This document shows positions 18,724-25,183 of a DNA stretch of 25,183 bases, piece after piece. How positions within the stretch are numbered: the stretch's first letter is position 1; each line of letters starts with the position of its first letter. Source of the stretch: Ophiothrix spiculata. Lineage: Eukaryota > Echinodermata > Ophiuroidea > Amphilepidida > Ophiotrichidae. The notes beneath the pieces are model-generated. The model saw only the letters and a program-made list of their open reading frames with translations. It was not told the origin of the DNA and did no database searches. The DNA lies in the NCBI GenBank assembly GCA_000969725.1, contig JXSR01S004137.1; one strand, 5' to 3'. The translations under genes were made by a program, and so were the position numbers.

Positions 18724-19281
18724 ATGACAAACTTCAAACTTCTCCAAGAATGCAAAGACACCAAGGATATCTTCAAGCACCCGCCTATAGTTGCCTATCG
18801 CCGTGACAAGAACCTCTCAGATACTCTTGTCCATTCTGCCGACCCTGCACCACCTACGATTCATCCTGGTGCTACCACATGCGATCGAAACATTTGTAAG
18901 ACATGTCCTCACATCAACCAAGCACCATGTATCATCACCACATCTGGGACTTTTGATATAAAGCAATCATTTACCTGTACGTCTAGAAATATACTATACG
19001 CAGTTACATGTTCAAAATGTAACAAAGTCTATATCGGTGAAACCAAACGTCGTCTTGGTGATAGATTTAGAGAACATCTTCGCTACTCCACTACGAATAG
19101 CCGCGATACCCCCATCACTCCTCATGTTCCATCTGATCTTCGTGTCACGGGCCTTCTACATACTCCTGGATCGGACGCCCAACGCCTCCGGAAAGAACAA
19201 CAAACCATTTTCAAGTACGGCACCCTTGCTAGGTCCAACAGCAACGGTCTTAACATTCAATTCACTGCCTTTAAACTTTAA
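18724..19281 (+). CDS. GIY-YIG endonuclease C-terminal fragment of a Penelope-like element
   Basis: The 185-residue frame is the C-terminal end of a retroelement protein whose GIY-YIG nuclease nicks target DNA. Visible features are a cysteine-rich, zinc-finger-like linker (C53, C58, C61, C69), then FTCTSRNILYAVTCSKCNK (83-101) with C85, C96 and C99, then VYIGETKRRLGDRFREHL (102-119), which gives the YIG motif and the R..L.DR..EH helix. A likely catalytic glutamate is E158 in RKEQQ. The C-terminus GLNIQFTAF matches the usual end of these proteins as I remember them. The region around 131-141 looks shorter than in relatives. TAA lies in frame just upstream, so the ATG used here is internal to the original protein and the fragment is probably not expressed as such. 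Confidence 0.82.
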   Translation: MTNFKLLQECKDTKDIFKHPPIVAYRRDKNLSDTLVHSADPAPPTIHPGATTCDRNICKTCPHINQAPCIITTSGTFDIKQSFTCTSRNILYAVTCSKCNKVYIGETKRRLGDRFREHLRYSTTNSRDTPITPHVPSDLRVTGLLHTPGSDAQRLRKEQQTIFKYGTLARSNSNGLNIQFTAFKL

Positions 19282-19496
19282 TTGTCCGTTACCCTCTGCC
19301 CCCCCCCACCTCCCTTCAGCAGTTCTCTGATCTCCCTTTTCATGACTTTTCTTGTTTGATTTCATTTTTGGTATTTCTATCTTCGCGGGACAATGGCTGT
19401 GATTACGCTGCGCCCGATCTCGCGTTTCGTATGCCGCATCTTTCAGCGCGCGCTCCCCCTTTTTCTCACAGACATTCTCCCACGAATTTATTCACT

Positions 19497-19526
19497 CCGA
19501 TGAAGAACTTTCGTCCGAAACGTCAG
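19497..19526 (+). ncRNA. Degenerate hammerhead-ribozyme-like motif
   Basis: CCGATGAAG and, after a short stem-loop-sized gap, CCGAAACGTC follow the hammerhead core order CUGANGA...GAAA. Penelope-like elements are known to carry hammerhead ribozymes. The second core base is C and not U, and helix II would have only about three pairs with a mismatch, so activity is doubtful. Confidence 0.25.
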
Positions 19527-19720
19527 TAACAGTATTTTTTATATTAAAACATCGTGAAACAAACCAATTATAGTTTCTATCTTCATTTATATTTTATCGA
19601 CAACGATGTAACATGGACTCCATATTCTATATTATGGTGTATTATTAGACATACATGGAACCTGGTACACATCTAAGTAATGGTGGTAATTTATGGTCAA
19701 GCCTGCATCCATGCTAGAAA

Positions 19721-20961
19721 ATCATCATCATCCTTCGACTTCCGTCGAGATACATGACACACATCTTTGCCAACTATATTGGCGGGGTAGCGGATTGGTG
19801 CAGCGGTAGTTACCTCGCCTTGCACCAATGAGGTCCCGGGTTCGAGTCCCGCGCCCGGCGCTTTATGTGCATTTGGTTTTCAGTCCATGCTCGCTTCCGC
19901 AGGTTTTTCTCCGGGTGCTCCGGTCTTCCTCCTGCATTCAAAACTGAATTTAAAAAAACCCATCTTGGGAGCCCTGTTAAAGATAAGCTTCTTTCAGCTT
20001 ACTTGGTACCAAGTACCAAGTTGGGTTTCCTTGGCGAAAGCCTAAACAAGGTGATATTTACTACACATTGCACTTCCAAGTTCATTTAAGTTCAAGCCAG
20101 TATCTCCACATATGGTATCAGGGTACGTTAAAGGTCTACAGCCTCTGTTTAGACATGGCAATTAATCTCCAGAGAAGGATGTCCGATATGATTTGGTCCT
20201 TGGCTCGAAAGCAGTGACCAGCAAACTGGGCTCTCCTCTGTGCCACGGTTGTAGAGATAGGGGTTATATCACCATAAATCTGATGCTTAGTTGGATGTTG
20301 TTTCCAGGACATATTTTGGACACGCATTAGTAGCCTGGTGTAGGTGCCATCTAAGCGGTCTTGAAGCTCTTTCTTCAAAGTCCATGTTTCTGCACCGTAG
20401 AGCAAGATGCTTTCAACACAGGCCCTGAAGAATTTAATCTTGGTTGCCCTGGTAATATCAGATTTCCATATGACATCAAGCTTGTTACAGGAGATCCTTG
20501 CTTGTCCCTTCCTTGTCAAGAAGTCCTTTTTGCTGTCAAGTACATATGACCCAAGGTATTTAAAGTCATCTACTTCCTTGATGGCAGTTCCTTCCATTCA
20601 TTGAGCGGATGATCCGATGTTTCATTGAGGATCAGGCATTTGGTCTTCTTTGCATTGAGCATCAGTCCGACCCTAGCCGCCGATTCTTCAAATGCAATCA
20701 GAAGATCTTGAGCAGATGATATAAGTTCTGCAGTCAGGGGGACATCGTCTGCATAATCTAAGTCTGTCAAATACTTTTGACTTTGATGTCCAGATCTTCT
20801 TCAATTGTGAGGCCTTTATCACTCATGGTGTCAGCTGACTGGCGCAATACATAGTTGACCACAATAACAAAAAGGAATGGAGCAAGAATGTCCCCTTGAA
20901 GAATTCCTGCTGTTGTAATAAATTCCTCGGTTGGACCATCCATGCTCTGCACAAAACTTGT
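19721..20961 (-). pseudogene. RTE-like retrotransposon fragment, frameshifted, split by a SINE
   Basis: A second RTE-like copy, of a different family from the one at 6427-8645. Coding pieces in order on the minus strand are 20952-20767 (GILQGDILAPFLF, the RT motif with QGD), 20770-20570 (TDLDYADD, the catalytic motif), 20597-20136 (DFKYLGSYV, ESILLYGAETWTL, RLDGTYTRLLMRVQNMSW), about 20145-20045 in another frame (RPLTYPDTICGDTGLNLNEL), and about 19784-19733 (NIVGKDVCHV.RRKSKDDDD). Frameshifts lie near 20769, 20600 and 20150. The 3' tail is (GATGAT)n, seen as ATCATCATCATC at 19720-19732. The endonuclease and the first RT motifs are missing, so it is 5'-truncated and dead. Its right edge coincides with the start of duplication copy B. 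Confidence 0.88.
19785..20048 (+). mobile_element. tRNA-derived SINE nested in the RTE fragment
   Basis: A pol III A box TGGTGCAGCGG (19796-19806) and a B box GGTTCGAGTCC (19839-19849) are 43 bp apart, as in a tRNA promoter. The head is followed by a non-tRNA body of about 190 bp that includes TTTTCTCCGGGTGCTCCGG and a 14-bp palindrome ACTTGGTACCAAGT (20001-20014). The acceptor and T stems do not pair properly, so it is not a working tRNA. C-terminal RTE coding sequence on both sides shows that it inserted into that element. I could not define a target duplication, so the edges are within about 10 bp. Confidence 0.8.
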
Positions 20962-21235
20962 CCTTTGGTAAAGTTATAAACTTGCTGGCTAATTTCAATG
21001 TGCTTAGATTATAGGGGATGATCAAAAACCGTGAAAAATATCACAATTTTTCTCTGTTTTTTTATCAGTCATATTTTTTTTTGTATAAGTCTTGTCCAAA
21101 TTTCTTGTCAAATTTTCTATTAGAAAATGTATGTGTAACTTCTGGCAAATGCGTCAACGCAGTCAGAAGATATGCCACTTTAAAGTTTTCTGGTTTAAAT
21201 GCATAATGAATAGACAAATTCACCCTCATGAATCA

Positions 21236-21560
21236 TTAGAAAAACAATAAATAGGGATAAGGTATCGAAAATTTGATACAATCTTTATTAGTATATATGT
21301 TTAATTGAACTATATTCAAAATAAAAACGAATTACTGGAAACTTTGTAAACAAAAATGATACTATAATACTACTCGGGAATACGGTTTATGTTTTCACTA
21401 GGGCACGCGTATAGATTCAATCGGACACGTGAATTTGATGCTACCGGGTCAAATAAGGGGGCACTATTCAAAAAAAAATATCTCGCCGTACCTGTATAAC
21501 ATATAGCCATCGAATAGCGTATAGTGAATAGCGTATACTTCGAAGTGATCGCAGCCTTAG
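21236..21560. other. Segment present in copy B only
   Basis: Copy A passes directly from CACCCTCATAAATTC to a point matching about 21645. The B-only part has several CpG-containing stretches unlike its neighbours and a direct repeat of GAATAGCGTATA (21512-21523 and 21527-21538). No terminal repeats or ORF are recognised. It may be an inserted element or a deletion in A; the adjoining 21570-21650 resembles 11395-11545, which favours partial deletion in A for that portion. Confidence 0.6.
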
Positions 21561-23829
21561 ACACATTTTTGCTTGTAACATCAAATTTGTTCACACTATG
21601 TCAATCAAACTTCAGAACTGCAATATCTAGGTGATGTCGTTCATTTCAAATTTGTGACCAGATTGATTGGATATCCTACCTTTAATCATGTTAATCTCCC
21701 GAGAGCAGTTTGTAAAATTTGTGTTTTCAACTTGAGACTCATCTGGAACCTTCATGTCTACAAAAACATTATGTCTGAGTTAGTGTCAATATTGAATTGT
21801 TTGCACTTGAAAATGGGAAACTCCCACACTTTGTGTAGATACAGGGATTCAAAACTGTTGCTTGTTTTTTGTAAAATTATCAAATAGTACACCTCACCTA
21901 CTACTGCTTGTGAACATGGGAGTGCCGTCAGCTGTTTATTCAGGAGATGTAGATTTTCAACTCAACTTGCTGTTATACGTTTTTCTACCTTGGTGTAATG
22001 TTAGTCTGACATTTGATGTTACACCATTACATTGTAGTCTGATATCCAAGAGAACTGAAGGATAAACGGATATTGCAGTGTGCTATTGATAAAAAATGAA
22101 CTTTGTTTTGCCTGAATGGAATACATATCTGCTTCAAGTTGGCTGAAAACTGATTTGCAATAGCCACTGAAAATAAAGATTGAAGTTGTTTTTAGAAATC
22201 ATATCGTTCATAGATGGAAATTGTGGGCATTATGTTTAGAGAAATGAACTTTCATGTACTATCTTGAATAGAAACCAACAATACTTGTTTAAATCTAAAT
22301 TACTCAGAAACATTGAGATGGAGCACTACAGATCTATAATGAGCCCTGGAAAATAGGGTGAATATTTTATCTGTGATTTACCTTGAGCAGATTATATTTC
22401 TTTCTGTGATTGGTGTATCTGTTTGACTAATTAGCACAAGTAAGATCTTTTCAGTTGTTCTTTGTTACAATAATATACTATCTGTTAAATGGAAACTTTA
22501 AAATCAGAGAGTCAAGTATCTATTTCTAAGCTATGAATCACATTAGACCATTAAGCAAGGCATCACATCCCACGGCATCATCTCATTGATAGTTTCTATG
22601 GTTACAAAAATGAAGGATTAATATTGAAAGCTTTACAGAGTCTCTGAGAAACAAAATATATTGTGATAAATATGTTCCTTATGGTCTATAATGATCTAGA
22701 GAATTCTACTAACATGGCATAGAAAATGTGGAAGAAACCAAAAGATTAGGATCAGATCTTGTTGGATTACTCTCTTTGTGAAATCCTAGTGATACAATTT
22801 TGGGATACTATTTGTTGTAATATTGGATGTTTTATTTGTTATCCTGAAAACTAAAAAGGTGTATGGTTTAGATATTTTTAGCACAAGGCCTACTACATTC
22901 AGAATATTGTAGCTGTTGCCTTATACTTTACACTGATAGTAACATCATCTGTACAAGGAAGTAGAAAAAATGAAAAGTGCTACATGTCATGACTTCATCT
23001 CTGTATTTTGAAGCCTGTTGAATCCACTGACTCCTCTGTTATAGAAGTGTACAGGAAAAGAGGCAATTTGGACCAGGAATTTGGACCTGACGTTGCAATA
23101 GTCATTTAAAGTTTGAATACTAAATGCCTTGTATTGATACATTGATATTGATAAGCCTAATGAAATAATGTACCTTGATTTGAAATTCAACAAATGTTTG
23201 TTGAATTTGAATAGCTGTCTAGTTAACACCTGCCACTGTTTATTTATATGAAAACATATGTGTATGAAATTAGAATCTATATTGAGTTGGCTTGTTATAT
23301 AGCAACCGAGATTGTCTGATATGGTGTGGATGGAAACTTTAACCAGCAATGATGAAATAAAGCAAATATTGAAATATTACTTTTTGATATTACCAGTTCA
23401 TCCATTTGATTGTACAATTTTACATCTGCAATTTCAAGTGGAGTAATACTTTCTTGAAACACGTACAGGTGTTTATTTGGAATATCTACTACTGGTGATG
23501 GTTTCTGGATGTTTGAACATGGCATTTTTTGACAACTCCACCCTGTTGATAGTCTATGGATTTAGAAATGTGTTATTGAATTAACAACTTTTGAAACACA
23601 ACATGTACTACCAGCTATCTTTATAAACTAAGTACCTTAGACATGAATACTGTTGAATTTACTAACAAGAGGTGGTGTCTATATCAACATCTCTCGCAGT
23701 CACCCACTCTTTGATTGAATTCTTCCATGTTCTGTTGGAATATATAGTTTTATGTCTTTTGATGTGTTATTAGACCGCTTGTTTACTTTACTGAACATTT
23801 ATTCTTAAAAGTTAATAATTGCCAAACAG

Positions 23830-23871
23830 ATGTCAGTGATTGAAATTTGGGCAAGTGATGCCTCAGTTTGA
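23830..23871 (+). other. Upstream ORF before the putative first exon, copy B
   Basis: Identical peptide to copy A (MSVIEIWASDASV, then TGA), ending 88 bp before the exon ATG. Confidence 0.3.
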
Positions 23872-23959
23872 ACTTGGTGAAAGCAATAACATAATCAACT
23901 GGATCATTTGGATGGTAAAACATTTGCTTCATATAAAATTTACACTACAATTGAACAAA

Positions 23960-24016
23960 ATGTATGGAGGGACAGCTAGTGGCAGCAAGGCTGCAGGAGG
24001 CGGGCATGTAACAGTG
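23960..24016 (+). CDS. Putative first coding exon, copy B
   Basis: Encodes the same 19 residues as copy A, MYGGTASGSKAAGGGHVTV, with a single synonymous difference, and has the same GTG|GTGAGT donor (24017-24022). The flanking non-coding sequence differs from copy A at several positions per 100 bp. The start has A at -3. The remainder of any gene would lie beyond the window on the plus strand or in exons I cannot recognise. Confidence 0.5.
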
Positions 24017-24510
24017 GTGAGTACTTATGGAGCATAGTTTAAAAGTTAGCTCTCAATAAGGACTATTTATAGCAGGATTCAAATCACAATTTCAATTTGA
24101 AACTGATTGCATGCACTAACCCAGTGTACACTCTCTCCTAGGCGGCAATCAAATATAAAATAGATACTGGTTAAAGGCTCACGCTCGCTCGCTGGGCATT
24201 CGGTGAGACCACAAGTTCAAAAAATGAAGGCTCATTGGGTGAGAGCAAGATTGTTGTCACTCAGTAAGAGAAAAATGTGTGGACTGGAATGATCATAAAG
24301 TGAGAGTTCATTGGGTGAACATGATTTTTGGAATTCACATGCTTAACAATGAGAAGTTGTTTTTGTCATTATATTTAATTGTAATAAAAGATTAGTTGAC
24401 ATTTGATGTCATTTTAAGTGACGGAAAATAGGTGTGTAAAAACACATGCAGTACCCTGTCTATATTCATTATTCTTATAAGCTTTAAATGGCATAGTAAA
24501 TTTGGAATGT

Positions 24511-24915
24511 CATACATAATCCCATTGTTAACCTTCGGAGTTCAACCTACCAAAATTTCAGAGAAATCGGGTCATTGGAAGCGATTGAAATTAAGAGGTT
24601 TCGCAAAAAAGGCACCGAGTTTTTCAAAGTAGTCTGTTAACACCATTTTGAACTTGATCATGAATGTGAAATCACTAGTAAAGATTCATTTATAAACTAG
24701 CGACTCTTTTCCTCATGCACATCCAAAATTGTGATATTCTGACATGTGTAAGTGGGAAAAACCCGGTGGGGGGGGGGGGGGTTACTTACATTGACAAGGT
24801 TTACGTATATGTGCTTGCCTTTTGGGTTGATTTTTCCAGGATTTTGGTATATTAACCCTTACTCTCGCACGCTTAAATACAGTCTAAGTCCAAATACGTC
24901 ATGAAAAAATGTCCG
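24511..24915. other. Non-coding stretch with a long G run
   Basis: No gene is seen. A run of 13-14 G residues precedes TTACTTAC at about 24768-24781 and could form a G-quadruplex or be a sequencing-error site. Confidence 0.5.
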
Positions 24916-24980
24916 GTTCCCCTCGGATCCCCCTGGGATTCGAACCCATGACCCCCGCTATCCCGCTTCCGGTAAAGGGC
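24916..24980 (-). mobile_element. Fragment with a tRNA-type B box (possible SINE)
   Basis: On the minus strand GGTTCGAATCC (24946-24936) is a perfect pol III B box followed by CCAGGGGGATCC. A matching A box at the normal distance would fall at about 24985-24990, beyond the junction with copy D, and is absent. This looks like a SINE or tRNA-like sequence cut at its 5' end by that junction. Confidence 0.5.
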
Positions 24981-25183
24981 ACCATTAAGCAAGGCATCAC
25001 ATCCCACGGCATCATCTCATTGATAGTTTCTATGGTTACAAAAATGAAGGATTAATATTGAAAGCTTTACAGAGTCTCTGAGAAACAAAATATATTGTGA
25101 TAAATATGTTCCTTATGGTCTATAATGATCTAGAGAATTCTACTAACATGGCATAGAAAATGTGGAAGAAACCAAAAGATTAG
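24981..25183 (+). repeat. Copy D, exact repeat of 22547-22749
   Basis: All 203 bases up to the window edge match copy B with no difference that I can find, whereas A and B differ throughout the same stretch. It is either a very recent duplication or a product of the assembly. Confidence 0.9.

Larger units (their letters stand above)
18694..19633 (+). mobile_element. 5'-truncated Penelope-like retroelement with 14-bp target duplication
   Basis: The segment is flanked by exact copies of ATGGTGTATTATTA at 18680-18693 and 19634-19647, which defines the insertion to the base: 940 bp. It carries the C-terminal GIY-YIG part of the element's protein and a GC-rich 3' region of about 350 bp with C runs. 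The reverse-transcriptase domain is absent. The 5' end holds an 8-bp stem hairpin (18698-18721). The perfect target duplication indicates a fairly young insertion. Confidence 0.85.
20962..24510 (+). repeat. Segmental duplication, copy B (about 3.5 kb)
   Basis: Collinear with copy A (13133-16460). It keeps the putative first exon with one synonymous change. It has an extra segment at about 21236-21650 and lacks the 54-bp tandem array that follows copy A. Non-coding apart from the exon, as far as I can see. Confidence 0.9.

Noticed and set aside
19037..19365. ORFs overlapping the GIY-YIG fragment in other frames
   Set aside because: No domain features; the cysteine pattern and YIG motif are in the 18724-19281 frame only.
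19785..19862. Functional tRNA gene
   Set aside because: The A and B boxes are good but the acceptor and T stems do not pair fully, and a SINE body follows.
1..25183. CRISPR arrays, operons, bacterial promoters or terminators
   Set aside because: No regular spacer-repeat pattern or dense co-directional genes; the composition, introns and retroelements indicate an animal genome.

Overview
The window looks like intergenic or intronic DNA of an animal nuclear genome, most likely an aquatic invertebrate. It is AT-rich and has no bacterial-style gene packing. It is built largely from transposable-element copies: two 5'-truncated non-LTR retrotransposons of an RTE-like type, a 5'-truncated Penelope-like element with a GIY-YIG domain, a tRNA-derived SINE, and several small inverted-repeat (MITE-like) elements. 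The species cannot be named from the sequence. No complete host gene is visible.

Layout. 1-5450 is non-coding and holds a MITE (921-1371), a 24-bp minisatellite at two sites (1593-1664 and 2269-2508), two 30-bp palindromes (371-400 and 3321-3350), a possible small MITE (3687-3995) and a 429-bp inverted-repeat element (4393-4821). 5446-9650 holds a mariner-type MITE (5448-5976), two copies of a local repeat (about 5980-6430 and 9165-9640), a minus-strand RTE copy with an intact reverse-transcriptase frame that splits the first repeat copy (about 6427-8645), and another MITE with 63-bp terminal repeats (8855-9130). 9980-11044 is an element flanked by TTAA, and inside it sits a second TTAA-flanked foldback element with arms of about 215 bp (10232-10758). 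12510-12937 is a second copy of the 921-1371 MITE.

13133-25183 is dominated by a duplicated block. Copy A is about 13133-16460, copy B about 20962-24510, a more diverged partial copy C about 16990-17810, and a 203-bp copy D (24981-25183) that looks identical to part of B. Copies A, B and C each contain a short open segment that begins with ATG, encodes MYGGTASGSKAAGGGHVTV or a close variant, and ends at a strong GTGAGT splice donor. The three versions differ mostly by synonymous or in-frame changes. This is the best candidate for real host coding sequence here: a repeated first exon, possibly alternative first exons of one gene or the starts of tandem gene copies on the plus strand. A 13-codon upstream ORF lies at the same place in all three. 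Between copies C and B lie the Penelope-like insertion, flanked by a perfect 14-bp target duplication, and a frameshifted RTE fragment whose C-terminal coding part is interrupted by a SINE.

The retroelement genes act for their own mobility; no shared host pathway can be read from this window. Two stretches deserve suspicion as assembly artefacts: the purine-rich tract at about 17228-17460 and the exact repeat D at the window's end.
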